Notes: generated by a model not told the origin, from the sequence alone. A stretch of 64,000 nucleotides of DNA from Oncomelania hupensis (GCA_036898135.1 CM072526.1:3463555-3527554); one strand, 5' to 3'; shown: positions 35,401-47,920, counted from the first letter of the stretch. Numbers and translations: made by a program.

Positions 35401-36557
35401 TAGCCATAGAGCTGGTGCTTATCACTATGGAAATAAAGAGAAACACATTTCACCATCCTGGATGGTATGCTAATCCATCACAAGCTTGCTTCCACTTTAC
35501 TTTTCCAGATAGACTTTAAATTCATTTATTTCCTGTCCCTATTCAAAAGACTCGCATTTAATAGCAATCATATGCATGCTTGTTGTTTTGTTGTCAGGCT
35601 GCGGGCACGAAGCGGAGATCTGCTGGCGTCCAAGTGGACGATGTGAATCATCCGCCCTCTCTTTCCGTGGAAGCGTTGGAATTTGACCAAGAACTGCTGC
35701 ATTATTACACTGGCCTGGGATCCTGGGAAAAGTTTGTGGCAGTTTTTGCATACCTGGGTCCAAATGTGAATCATCTGAGATACTACAGAACGGACTCTGT
35801 CGTCAAGATTTCACCCATGAACCAGTTTCTGGTTATGCTGGCAAGGTTGAGGCAAGACTTAGATTATCTTCTATTGGCACGTAATGCGCGCATCTCAATT
35901 TTCACAGCAGAAAACATATTTATAACTTGGGTAAATTTCTGCAGTTTGCAATGGGGGGAAATCGACACTTGGCTGAGCAAAGAACTTGTGCATAGGTTCT
36001 CTCCAAAGGACTTCAAAGAGAAATTCCCCTCTACTCGTGTGATCATTGACGGGACAGAAATTCCCATCCAACGTCCATCCAATCCTGCTGCCCAAAGAGC
36101 TACATTCAGCTCTTACAAGAACAGAAACACAGTGAAATGCCTAGTGGGAGCCACACCAGGGGGACTGATATCTTATGTCTCAGAAACATATGGGGGAGCT
36201 GCGTCCGACCGCCAAATCATTGAAAGAAGCAATTTGCCATCCATGTGCTCACCTGGTGACATGGTTATGGCCGACAAAGGCTTCAACGTTCAGGACTTGT
36301 TTGCTGAACATGACGTCAAAGTCAACATCCCTTCTTTCTTCAAAAAGAAAAACAGGCTGTCGGAGCAACAAGTGCTCAGGGACAGGGTTGTGTCCAGCAA
36401 AAGGGTGCACATCGAGAGACACATTGGCAACCTGAAAAGTTTCAAAATACTGGCCAATCCCTTGAATGCAACCGAAGTCCTCCTGTCTTATGAGATAGTG
36501 AAAGTGTGTGCAATGCTTTGCAATTTTCGCAGTAACATTGTCCCTTTTGATGCATGA
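32453..36557 (+). CDS. THAP-domain DDE transposase (ISL2EU/Harbinger-like), 6 exons
   Basis: Exons 32453-32651, 33417-33559, 33748-33831, 34161-34235, 34556-34651 and 35598-36557 splice in frame with GT-AG borders into 518 aa. Residues 1 to about 90 form a THAP zinc finger: C5, C10, C50, H53, with W28, P19 and F54 conserved. This is a DNA-binding domain expected to recognise the element's ends. A low-complexity linker follows (exons 3-5), then a helical HTH_Tnp_4-like segment (NQFLVMLARLRQDLDYLLLA) and a DDE_Tnp_4 catalytic domain: D about 350 in VIIDGTEIP, D about 425 in MVMADKGF, E about 472 in RVHIERHIG. The start is the ATG beginning the THAP domain. Exons 3 and 4 are related to each other. 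No stop or frameshift was seen. It would cut and rejoin DNA at the transposon ends. Confidence 0.88.
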
Positions 36558-37330
36558 ATTTGAATGGAAATTGTTTGAATTTAACAGTGTGAATGGAAAG
36601 TGTTTGAGTGCAGTAGTGTGAATGGAAAGTGTTTGAATGCAACAGTGCGAATGGAAAGTGTTTGAATGCAACAGTTCTTTCTCATGAGATTTTGAATGTG
36701 CCATACTTTGCAATTTTGGCAGCAACTTTGTCCCTTTTCATGTATGAATTTGTATGGTAATTCATTATTCAAGATGTGCTGACATTGATTCATTTTTGTC
36801 ATAATATAAAAGAGAATGTGTTAACACGTTAGCTTTAGATTACGTAACTTTTCTTAATGCATCTCAGTCAGAACTTAAAAATTTGTTTAATGGAAAATTT
36901 CCCTGTTTTAGAAACATCACCTGGTTTGAAGGTTCTATAACTAAGATGTCATATTAATTTAATTATTATTATTACATTTTGATTGGCTTAACAAGTCTTT
37001 TGATAAATGAATTTGTATGAAAAATTATTGCAAATTGCTTGAATGCAACTGAACTTCGTTCTTGTGAAATTTGAAATTATTTGCCATGCTTAGCAATTTT
37101 GGCAGCAACTTTATCCCTTATGATGCATGAATTTGGATGGTAAATGCTAAAATAGTCATTTTTGTCATAATATAAAAGATAATGTAACACGTTAGCTTTT
37201 TCTTAATGCATCTCAGAACTTTAATAGACAGTTTTCACTTCCTTTAGAAAAATCACTTGGTTTGTCCTTTTTCCATGTCAATTTTTTTAATGTTCGATAA
37301 CTAAAATGTCATGTTCATGTTACCGGTACC
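36490..37330 (+). repeat. Threefold repeats of the transposase 3' end
   Basis: The last roughly 85 bases of the transposase coding sequence and its first 3' UTR bases (around GCAATTTTCGCAGTAACATT, then ATGCATGAATTTGAATGG) recur imperfectly at about 36681-36765 and 37062-37150. Between 36560 and 36670 a unit of about 32 bp (AATGGAAAGTGTTTGAATGC) is repeated four times. A further block (GTCATAATATAAAAGA...) occurs at 36798 and 37167. Confidence 0.65.
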
Positions 37331-38604
37331 CATATTTATTTTTGATGGAGGACAGCGAAGCACAATTTGTTGCAGTGCTTCTAATAATTCTTTGTAATTT
37401 ATTGTAATCTACATTACAATGGTTATTTCCTCAGAAAAAATAAAGCCAAATAATGACACTGAAAGAGAAACACTTTCATGCATTTTAAATATATTTTAAT
37501 GACCATTCTAGATGCATTTAAACAGTTAAAAGAGTGGTTTATACTTCATTAATAAAATGGAGATACAAAAGCATGTCTGTTATTTATGTTAATTTTATTT
37601 CAAAATACATTCTTAATGACTTTCATTTTGATTACACCTGAAAAAAAAGAAGACTCTTGAGTAAGAAATGCCATTGTAACATTTAAAATAATTTAAAAAA
37701 AAAAAAAAGAAAACTGCAGTGGATTCGCCTGCCGTGATTGGGTAACATGGGGATTTTTTTCAGTACCGGTAGTTTCAAGAGATGATTTGATAGATAGCCA
37801 AATGGGTGGCTAAAAGAGTACAACGGCTATCCTTCTAGAGTATTCAAATAATTTTAAAGTGCCTTTGAAAGTGAAATGCTTAATGCAAATTTTTGTTTCG
37901 TTTTGTAACAATATAATTATTCTTTGTTTAGTTATAGTACAAAATAACAATAAAAAGTAAGCAAAACATGAGACTGAGTACATGTACTTGAATGTAAAGC
38001 ATCTGTTGACAACTTACGCATGCGCACACACACACCTAGCCAATGCATTTACATTTTACACGACGAATCACATTCATAATCAATTGCCATGTTTTGTCAT
38101 CCAATCCACTTGATACACAATAGTAAACATTTAAAAAAGAAAGCATAGCGATACATAACAAAAATTTTCTTGTTAAAAAAAACACACAAATATTACCAGT
38201 AATTTAATGCAAGTGAAAATTCAGTTCACAAAATAATAAATAGCTTTACAAATGCACACACAATTTACTCATGAAAGTGTATGCAATAAGATAAAATATT
38301 CCTTAAAGGGTCCAGCGGACTACAGGAGCTGAATCTGGACCACAGCGTACGCAATACTCTTAAATATAATAAATTATAGCTTTCCAAAAATGCACACAAA
38401 ATTCAATCATTAAAGTGTATGTTACACTCAATGATTTAAGATCAAAGGATGCTAGTGATTATTGGTGAATATTGTCATTGTCCGGCGATAAAGATTTAAT
38501 ACGATTTTTTGCCTTCAAGTTTTGTTTCTATCGATTACACTTTAAGCTTGTTTAGGAAAAAAAAAATCCCATTTTAATTGCATCACAAAGCAGCCTACTA
38601 AGTA

Positions 38605-40210
38605 CTAATGTTCTTTGAAAAACATCTTCTTGATGAGGGCAGTTTGATGGTGATCTTTAAAGAATGCCTCCAAGCGCTCAACCATTGCTTCAATGAAAGT
38701 GTCATTGCGCTTGATGTTGATGATGGCAATGTCTGAAATTGTGTAGACAACAAAGTCAACACTCTGGATGTCCCTGCCAAAACAGAACATTTGGCCCTGT
38801 ACCTGGTAGAAATAGTCATGATTTTCCTTCAAACGCAGCTCCCCATCAACATCGTGAAGGTAAGGAACTGAACTCGGAGTTATTTGCTTTCCTTCCGCTG
38901 ACTTTGGGCATTTAACTTCCAGTAATTTGTTGTCCGTAACCATTCTGTCTGGCGTACTGGCCAAGTAAGGGTGACTTGTAGAAATGTACAGGCCACAATG
39001 AGTGGTTGCTTGACCTGTCATTTCTTCGTAGCGATGAACTGCAGGCTCCTCATGCTTCCTACCATGCATCACAGCAGGTGTCCGGAGCTCCCGGCTTGAC
39101 ATCAGCCGCTCAGAAAGCTTTCCAAGATCTGCTCGCGCAGTCAGTTTTGCGATGCAGCCGAAATCTGATGAACAAATTCTCTTACTCCTTTCTTCTTTCC
39201 AAACCTTTCTGCTTTTTCTTGTTTTTTCTTCGATGGCCTTGGTTGTTGTCTCATCCATTTCAACTAGCCCTGACTGCCTTAGAAAAGCGACTAGTGGATC
39301 TTCTTCAAAATATTTGTGATCATGTGCTAGGGCACGAATATCAGCTGGCATCATGCAATGCAGGATGGGAGCCGAAGCAAAGCATCTGTAGTTGATGCAT
39401 GATGAGAAGAAATATGATGGGTAGGATGGCAAGTCAACCATCACAGGATACCTGGGGTCAAATCTAACTGACTTTAGCTGTGACGTTGACATTGTCAGTT
39501 CTTTGGCCTTCACAGGAGATCCAGTGTGCTGCTTAGGTCTATGGAACGTTTGAAGTTCCTGGGTGCATGTCTGCACAGTGAGGAACTTTCTTTGCTGTAT
39601 GAAGTCCAGGAGGCCTACAAGCACACATCGTACATGCTTGCAATGGGCACTTGGCCCCATGCCAGCAGCGCATTCGCACTGGCACTCAGCCACCACACCA
39701 GTTGAGGTTAGGCTGATGTCTACTTTGTACGTCACTGCCTTCATTTCTGCTCGCACTTCCCCATGAAAGAAAGAGTTTTCTTTATTGCAAACCCTCATGT
39801 AATTTACGTAGTTTTCCCTGTATAGAGTCTCTGCCTTCTTATCCAGACTGCAGTGTGCCATGGTCAGGAAGGTGTCGACACTGCTACGGGTCAATGGTGG
39901 CACTGGCATACCACTGTGCAGGTCCTTGAATTCAGCCAGCGGTGGGATGGACATGTGGAACTCTGGTTCAAGGTTCTCCACATGCCCGAAGTTATGGTTG
40001 CGGTCGTATGCCTCCAATCTGAAAATTAAAAAATTCTTTGTAAGAAATATACTGAAGGTAATAGTAAATAAAATATTAAACTAAAGTCATATATATCTTG
40101 GTGATGCTCAACATATATAATGTTTTAAAATAAACAAGCTGTTATGTCTCTACTTAGAAATTAGTTTTTTTATGTGAAATTATTTTTACCATTTTATTTC
40201 GCTTTTTTTT

Positions 40211-40241
<31 letters not shown>

Positions 40242-40761
40242 GTCAGTTTTCCTGTACTTATAATTACAATTACAAACAAGACTAGCTTTTTTCCATAAAA
40301 TATTTTAGAATTAAACTTGATCAGAACAAGAAGGTAACCCTTTTAAACTATAGATCTAGTTCTAGGCCTATCCAAAACGAATGTAACTTTGTACGCCTAC
40401 ACTTTGCCAGCGACTAAATAGAACACTTGCAACATCTCATAATTTGCGGAAATCACTCCTTTGTTCAGTTTCCATACATTCGTCGCCTATTTTACGACAA
40501 TTTAAGATCTCGATCGTTTGAAAGGTAAAAATTTAATACTAGCCAAGGCGGCCCTGAAGGCCTACTCGGCTACTGTCAACACAGTCAACTAAGCCTAAGG
40601 CAACACAAAAGATCTGCGATTATCAAACAACAAAAAAGTTTAAATTTCAAATAAACTTACCGTAGTACAAGATCCGCTTTTCTGCCGGACACACGAGCAT
40701 TTCGCCTTGCTAATTCTTTCTTCAGATCAGAAAGCGATAACTGACCGTACTTAATCGACAT
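38605..40761 (-). CDS. SAP-SWIM-YqaJ nuclease-like protein of the transposon, 2 exons
   Basis: Exons 40761-40661 and 40018-38605 join in phase (CG plus A) to give 504 aa. The short first exon starts MSIKYGQLSLSDLKKELARR and continues with SGRKADLVLR, a SAP-type DNA-binding helix pair. Residues about 146-162 (CQCECAAG then HCKH) form a SWIM zinc finger. The C-terminal half is a YqaJ/lambda-exonuclease-like domain with PD-(D/E)xK residues: E about 365, D about 391 in STPDR, E401-x-K403 in LEVKCP, and Q439 in YQVQGQ. YqaJ proteins are related to phage recombination exonucleases; a role in processing transposon ends is inference. Its 3' end faces the transposase gene across 2.05 kb. The TTG near 40017 is not the start; the acceptor CAG at 40019-40021 joins exon 1. 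Confidence 0.83.
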
Positions 40762-40896
40762 TTTCGATGCACAAAAATCTAGAAAATCATGCGTTGAAAA
40801 CAATCCGACCGGAAGTAATTTGATCCAATGCTCCATACGCCACCTACCGGCGAGTTATGTCCCCTGGTAGATTGCACTTGGCCCAGAAAGGCCTAT

Positions 40897-41178
40897 TGTT
40901 GTGAATTCATGTTAAGTGCAAAATATATGTGTATTCTAGGTATTATTAAATTAATGATTTAAACAATTTATTTATTAAATAATAAAAATAATTCATTTCT
41001 TAAATAATTTATTTATTTTTTTATTTAACTATTTTGTTTTATATTTATTTATTTTTGTTGTTTAATAGCCTATCACTATAGTGAAAATATTATACATTTT
41101 GAAGAACAAACACGGTACACACGCACACAATGATGTGTCTAAGAAGGTCATAAATATAATAACCATAGAAGCGAGAGA

Positions 41179-41238
<60 letters not shown>

Positions 41239-41245
41239 TTCATTG
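40897..41245. other. AT-rich spacer and (GA)n tract
   Basis: TTTATT-rich DNA followed by a GA microsatellite (41171-41234). No gene. Confidence 0.6.
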
Positions 41246-41645
41246 CTTACAGTGTCCAGCGGACTGCAAAGAGCCGAAGCAGGACCACAAAATCAAGACC
41301 ACAACTTCACTGAAAGAGGACTCGACCCTGATCCGCATAAAAGATCTGCCGAAACAACCCTAGTGATAACACTGAAGGCACTCCACCAGTCGGTCACTTT
41401 ACAATAAAGACATCCCACGCAGGGGACTCTGAGGCTATACTCCAATTTATTGAACCCCCGTTTACAAAACCAAAATAGAATATAAACATCATTATAAAAT
41501 ATTAACAAAATAAATACCTATAAAATTCATACATTGCCAAATAATAACATCATAGGAAGCCCCAGTGACCATTTGGTAAAAAGCATCCAATATTCCCAAG
41601 CTGATACCTCACACACAAATGAGGAGTTTTGTCCCGGAGACCCCC
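41246..41645 (-). repeat. Family C repeat, - strand copy
   Basis: Begins with GTCCAGCGGACTGCAAAGAG and reads as the reverse complement of 26991-27597. It abuts an opposite-strand copy head to head at about 41641. Confidence 0.75.
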
Positions 41646-44600
41646 GTTGGGGTGCCGGGGGTTTCAGTATAAATAGTATCCCTACTTTCTGGAAATTTAT
41701 AGCTTTTAAATTCCCACTGTCGCTGTCTTTCTCATTTGCTCTTTCTCATTCCTGCTCTGTTCTATCAATCTTCTATACTATCTTCTTCTTCGCTAGACCA
41801 GTCACCTACCTTTTTTCTTGAAAATCCTTCCGGGACAAGACTCCTTATTTGTGTATGAGATCTGTTGGATCAGCTTGAGAATATTGGACGCTTACTGCCA
41901 GGTGGTCACTATGGCTTCCTATGATGTTATTATTTAGCAATGTAGGCATTTTATATGTATGTGTTTTGTTGACAATTTATAATGTTTGTATTCTATTTTG
42001 TTTTTGTAAACGGGGGTTCGATAAATTAGAGTACAGCCTCAGCGTCCCCTGCGTGGGATGTGTCACGTGGGGTTTAGTTGTTACTGGGCTCTGCACAATG
42101 GAATGCTGTAACCCTCACGCTTTATTCGATGGGAACTGCTAGTTAGTCACCCTGTGAATTACTTTAATAAATTTATTTGTTTAGCTCGCTTTGTGTAAAG
42201 GCTGGGGTACAGAGATAGATAGAAAAATGGTAAAAGATCACTGTCACACTAGCTTTCAAACGGCTATGAATCATTTGTAGTCCAGCCACTTGATAACATT
42301 TAAAATCACACATTTATTTCTTCTACTCTATACAAGATTTTTAATGTACTAATCTACCTTAAAAAGTCTGAAGTCAATGCAACTAATTCGATCGCTGATA
42401 GTCTATGCAGCTGTTATGTCTTCATAGGGCACTGGCTACTAAAGTTCTTGAAGATTGGACTACTGTGGTCCGTTTTACTATTGTTCTGAAGAGTGGACTA
42501 CGGTGGTCCTTTTGCTATCAGTTTGGGTGCACTTCTTCCGTGTCACTTAACTGTCACGTAGTGGGTTTGAAGTCCTTCGTTGAGGTAGCTTCTGGTACAC
42601 GAGGTGTCGTCGTGTAGTTTGGTCCCTTGCCACGCTGTGGAGTCTTGCAGGGTGTTTTCCAGGGGTGTCACGAAGAAAGGGATTTGGGGGGAAGGGGGTA
42701 AGCTCTTAATCTCTAGCGCTGTGTTGTCTCCTTTGATAGACTAACGTGCGATGACATTCCAGAGATTAAAGCAAGGCCAAATTAATAAGTGATAAATAGA
42801 GTAAAGACGAGAAGGAAAAGTAAATGTACTAGTTAAGAAATTCACAGTCAAAGGCCAGTCAAGGAAAATGCGATTTCTGTAACTATCTACTTTTAATAAT
42901 TGAAAAGGGAGAGTCTAGGTCAAATTGTTCTATAGTGATTCATTGGCGTGGCGTCTCTAGTACTGAGTAGTCCGGTGATATTCGGGAAAGTCAATCTTAT
43001 GGGTACTAGAGCTATCGTAGACTGATCACATCACAGGGTGAGAGAGTATCTGTATGGGGGCCAGAGTTTCTGTGATAATCTGGCGAGAGGGGGGTCTCTC
43101 AGGCTTAGGCACTTAGCTGTGGACTGCAGTGCGGCGATTTGTCCAGGATCCTCTGGATGGCTTGCCAGTGATGGTGCAAGCGTGGTTGGAAAGATGCAGG
43201 TCAGTGGTCACGCGGGGATGGCTCACGGATCACGAGTGCTAGTGGTGTTGTTGTGTTGTGGTACAGGCGTTGAACTTGGCTTACGTGGCTAGCCGGTTCA
43301 GAAATTGCGAAGTCCCAAATCACGCGTCTCATTGACCTCCCGGGTTGTTGGGGGCCTGCAGCGGGTCAGCGATTGGGAGATGATACCAGTCCGGGGCGAT
43401 GCGTCCGGCACAGGAACCCGTCTGCAACGTGTACAGACGCTGTATCAGCTGGGGATAGGGATAATGCGAATTCCGGGCCTGTTGTACAGTCACCCTTCTC
43501 AGAATTCAAATTGGTGTGACCGGTCAAGAGTTGAATCAGTGCACATACCAACAGTCAAACAATGCTACTAGATTTACTGGGCCAAAGTGGAGGTTACTGG
43601 CAGCCACTAGTAAAAGTACATTCGGCGCATTTAGGATGGGGATGGCAACAGGGCAAATATTTATACATCGGGAGGCATGGGGGAAAGCAATAATAGGGGT
43701 ACAGGACAAATGGGTTGTAGGTCTGGGCCGTACTTGGGATTCTAATCTATAGGGGGGGGGTAGCATGGCATGGGATATTTATACATGGGGCAACGGAGTA
43801 TACAAGCATAAATTCAAACACGTCATGAATTATGTACAAGGTAGAAAGTATGTGCAAGGGAGAAAACACAAGTCATAGCAATACATCAAAGCAAAATTAT
43901 AAACATGGACATACATACCGACAGGACGCATGAACATGACGGCGAACGACAGGTGATGGGGTTGCTATATGACAACGAGTAAATTCCCTCTCTTACCTTG
44001 GTTTAAGACGGGTGGAAGCACAAGGATACTGACGAAACTCAGAGGTCGCTCGGTGATGGCGGCGTGGATTCGAACAGGTTGTGACTTCGAGGCAGGGAAG
44101 TTAGCATCTGACACTAAGCCTTGGTCAGTAGCAGACTTTAAGGCGATCCTGGGGGCGGGGCTTAAGAGACTGTGCGAGCCTGCTAGGTAGTGATGGCTGG
44201 TCAAGAGGAATGATGGCTGGTTTGAAGCGATCGTCGCTGGCTGTGCGGGGTGGTCGAATGGTTGCAGCCGGGCCTCAGGGGTGCAATTGTCCGCCTCGTC
44301 ACAAGGGGTGCTCCCTCAATCTTGTGCTGTAGGGGCTAAACAGCCAACTCGTCTTCCTGTGGAGTTGGGCGCACGTTATAGCTCGCCTGCTCGTCTGTAA
44401 TATAAGAGACGAAATTCTGCACAACCTTGAATAATAGGTTTGTGCAGAGCGTCTCACTGAAAGCCAAAGTAGCCCTCAGTGATAGCTCCACATCTCTATA
44501 CATAAGCGACGAACATTCTGCTACGTCCGTGGTCCACTGGAATCTCAACTCTACTTTCCTATACATACATAAATATAAATCGTGGCTAACTATACACATA

Positions 44601-45371
44601 AAGAATTAATAATAATATAAACATTCACTGGTACAGCCACTGGTCTGCAAACATACATATAGGTTCAACAACAGTGGTTCCGTACATAATTCAAGATGGC
44701 GTCGGCCGGTCGTGCTTAACACGTGTTCGGCTTTTCCACATGGTAAGGCAAATTCGGATTAATAATTCACATCTATGCATGGCAAATTCTACAAACATAA
44801 TTTCAACAATAATATAAATATATCACGATGAAACAGAAGTATGTTCATTTACCTGTTTGACAAAGTCAGGCTCATGGCTACTTGAGTGAATTCTAAGATT
44901 CTCAAGTCCTGCTTCCTGGTCTATTCAGTGGAGGTATTGCTCTACTCAGGTGTAGCTGTGTACCCTGTGGCGTCTTACTCTCAACTGACCTAATACTTGG
45001 TTGGGACTGAATCAGCCAGAACTGGATCTAGCCGCTCAGCCTGAGTCCTGATTGGATACAAAGTTTCGATTCCATGCACACAGTGCTGACGTCACTACAC
45101 TGCCTGCGTCAAGCTCGCGGTGTGTGTACCTCCGTATACTGTAATCGTCTGCTGTGTAATAACTAACGTTCTAAGGTTAACTGACCAAACAAGGCTAGAT
45201 AGTAAATAGGCAGGGTAAAACTAGTCATCTCGTCACAGGATGTCTTTATTGTAAAGTGACTGGCTGGTGGAGAGCTTTCAGTTTTACCACTAAGGTTGTT
45301 TCAGCAGATCTTTTATGCCGATCAGGGGTTGTCCGGTCCTGATTTGGCTCGGAAGAGTCCGCTGGACCTAA
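41641..45371 (+). repeat. Family C repeat split by an LTR-like insertion
   Basis: Family C sequence runs from about 41641 to 42060, is broken by the element at 42061-45237, and resumes at 45243 with TCTTTATTGTAAAGTGAC up to GAGTCCGCTGGACC. Joining the two halves reproduces the uninterrupted order at 27405. Confidence 0.8.
42061..45237. mobile_element. LTR-like insertion nested in a family C repeat, 3.18 kb
   Basis: Starts TGTCACGTGG, ends CTCGTCACA, and is flanked by GGATG (42056-42060 and 45238-45242). Its first 300 bp and last 850 bp resemble the ends of 22456-23943; the middle of about 1.9 kb is unique. Open frames inside are short and match nothing recognised. No repeated termini were seen, so solo LTR or a non-autonomous element are both possible. 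Confidence 0.65.
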
Positions 45372-45389
45372 AGCAATAATAATGTAATG

Positions 45390-45571
45390 TTGTCCCGGAG
45401 TAGTTTTCAAGAAAAAAGGTAGGTGACTGGTCTAGCGAAGAAGAAGATAGTATAGCAGATTGATAGAACAGAGTAGGAATGAGAAAGAACAAAGGAAAAA
45501 GACAGCGACAGTGGGAATTTAAAGCACTACATTTCCAGAAAGTTGGATACTATTTATACTGAAACCCACGG
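45390..45571 (-). repeat. Family C fragment, - strand
   Basis: TTGTCCCGGAGTAGTTTTCA to GAAACCCACGGG is the reverse complement of the 5' part of family C. A GA tract (45575-45631) follows. Confidence 0.7.
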
Positions 45572-45572
45572 G

Positions 45573-45631
<59 letters not shown>

Positions 45632-45634
<3 letters not shown>

Positions 45635-47412
45635 CAATCATGAGTTCTTCTAGTACCGAGTTCATTAGTTTTTATTGTTAGATAGGCATTTTATTGTTTT
45701 TATTACTAGGTTTATTTTCAGTGTCTCAGTCACTCAGGTGAATAACAAGGACATACATAAGAATAACACACACTCATATTAATATTGGTCCTGCATTCTC
45801 CATTCAGTCCAATGAGGATAGTAAAACAACACAATTACATTAAACATTCAGATTTAAATAATTATGTTAACGTACAGAATAATCATCTCAAATGCATTAC
45901 AGTATTACATTGATCCATTCTTCATTCAATCCAGGCATCATAGTAAAACACAAAAAAGAAAAAAAAACCAATTACAATAAAATTAAGATTTGAATAGTTC
46001 TGTTTGATGTATAGAAACAATGGTCTCAAATAATTTTAAATACATTGGTGTATTCAATTCGTTTGAAGGAAGATGGCACTATTGCCTGGCTGGATGTACT
46101 GAAACAATCATTATATTGGTCAAAATAAATGCAATTCAAGAAACAGAATTAAAATATGCGTTTAAATACAGCTTCGTAAGCTTCGTTATATCGGTAATGT
46201 TACTGTGATTAGGTTGCAGGCGCCGCAGAACAATATTTATATTGGTCAAGAATTAGGAAATACATACAAAAACAGCTTCATAATTATACAGGTTAATGTT
46301 TTTGTTGTTGGGCTGCTTGTCCCAATAGTATAAGAGCAATTCATTTCGAGGAATAGAAACCAATTAAAAAAAACAAAACTTATCAATATTATTCAGTTCT
46401 TAACAATGGACCTGGTGAAAGTGACGTGATAAGCATGACGCAACAAATAATAGTGACCCCCCAACAAAAAACAACAACAAAAAAAACAAAACAAACAAAC
46501 AAAAAACAACAACAACAACAACAGAACAGTACAGCACCGCTGCTAGCGTTCAAAATGTACAATAATGAGAAACAAATGTGTACATAACAGTCAAGTAATG
46601 CTAATTGTGACAATAACAAGACATTGAAAACGACCCACAATGCACAGTTTAGAGCTGAGCTCTTCTTCAAGGGGACACAACACAGAAGAGAACAAAACAA
46701 TACTTTGTAACACAACTCCGTCAAATAAAAAAATAAATTAAAAAAAAAAGGTTTTTGACTTCATCGATAGAAATAGATACAGAATCAAAGCAAACATTAC
46801 AAGTCAAATTTATATTATACACGTGTAAATAGTATTACATGCAGTAAATTTCATATTATGTATGACCCATTGGTTTTCCTGTTCGTTCTCGCTCCATCAC
46901 ATTTAGGAATTTAAGGTAATGAAATTTGAGATTATTGGCCAAAAAAGGTGCAATGAAAAGTTCGTTTTTAATTGTAATTTGAAATGAGCTCAATTTGAAT
47001 ATTATTCGTTATTACAACAACGCTTTACAAAAATAATAGTTAAAGTAAATATTAATAGTTGTTCCAGAACTATTACTAGATTAGTATCTAAGCTACGCTT
47101 TAATTCATGGTGTACACATTATTTGAGCAATGTTACTTGTATATCTGTGCTGGGGCTATTTCCTTATACCATATATTATTTGAGTGTATTGTTTTAACAG
47201 CACTGTAATCAGAAAATGGAATTATTTCATCTGCGCAAGACGGTATTAGAGACAGCTTATACAGTTCGATTTTACAGGACATCGCGCGTGTCACTGTCGG
47301 AACCAGTACGTTACTTTAATTAACAGATTCTATTTGTTTGTTATGGTTGCCTAAAAATCACATTGTTGTGAAAAGACGTTACATTAAAATATTGAATAGA
47401 ATTACATTGAGT
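45632..47412. other. Unassigned spacer DNA right of the transposon
   Basis: AT-rich, without a supported exon. Two imperfect copies of a segment of about 120 bp (ATTCAGTCCAATGAGGATAG and ATTCAATCCAGGCATCATAG) lie near 45790 and 45920. The 111-codon frame on the - strand at 46389-46724 is low-complexity. Confidence 0.45.
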
Positions 47413-47836
47413 TATTCTCGCTCCTACTATGTTTCACGCTTCATTGGTCCTTCAACTAAGCAGTCCTGTACTCAGTTTTTTTTAGCATAGCGCAGCATTG
47501 ACTGGCATACACTTCCCGGAACGAATACAGCCGATTTCGCAATTACGTCATAGAGACATACGGCACGATCGCTTCCGGGCGGCCGAAAACAGCCTATCTC
47601 AAGCGCTTATAATAAGCTCTTAAGATAAATCATGGGGTGAACGTTCTAGACTGCTTGTATTTATGTATGTGGTACAATTATGACTTTAAAACAAAGCAGG
47701 GGGTAGGATAGAAATCGATCGCTTCACAGGTCATCGTGTAACGTGAGCAGAGGGAGAGAGTGAGGAACGAAGATCACGTGTCCACCTTTCCAAAGGCCGT
47801 AGTCGGAAAATAGTGGCTCAGAGGTTTGCTTTTGTT
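47413..47836 (-). repeat. 3' flank of P450 B, homologous to the gene A flank
   Basis: Inverted partner of 29205-29642. Shared blocks include the 3' UTR and the GGCCGCCCGGAAG and GGAAGTGTATGCCAG segments. Homology stops near 47413, which defines the inner edge of this arm. Confidence 0.8.
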
Positions 47837-47920
47837 TTAGACTTTTCTGGCCGAGAACTTGACCCACAGTCCATCTTTGGCCAGCATCCGGAACTGCGGT
47901 GGTTCGACCACTGGTGGGTA
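47837..47920 (-). CDS. P450 B exon 14: C-terminus and stop
   Basis: Encodes [20 protein letters not shown] then KFSARKV and TAA. TTTCAG acceptor. Confidence 0.92.
   Translation of the reverse strand, partial: YPPVVEPPQFRMLAKDGLWVKFSARKV

Larger units (their letters stand above)
32324..40894. mobile_element. ISL2EU/IS4EU-type DNA transposon, apparently autonomous
   Basis: An 8.57-kb element with a THAP-DDE transposase gene on + and a convergent YqaJ-nuclease gene on -. The left end reads GGGCCTTTCT and the reverse complement of the right end AGGCCTTTCT. A second inverted block follows further in (GCCGCTAGGTGTCACGTGGA on the left, GCCGGTAGGTGGCGTATGGA on the right). Both outer flanks are AT (32322-32323 and 40895-40896), fitting a 2-bp target duplication. 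From established knowledge, ISL2EU elements of the PIF/Harbinger-ISL2EU-Spy group pair a DDE transposase with a YqaJ protein. Both genes are open here, so the copy may be young. The exact ends are inferred by eye. Confidence 0.78.

Noticed and set aside
43038..43571. Short + strand frames of 84-88 codons in the nested element
   Set aside because: No motif resembling gag, protease, RT or transposase was found, and the frames overlap in different phases.
46389..46724. A 111-codon gene on the - strand
   Set aside because: Low-complexity frame over CAA/AAC-rich DNA with no recognisable domain or splice context.
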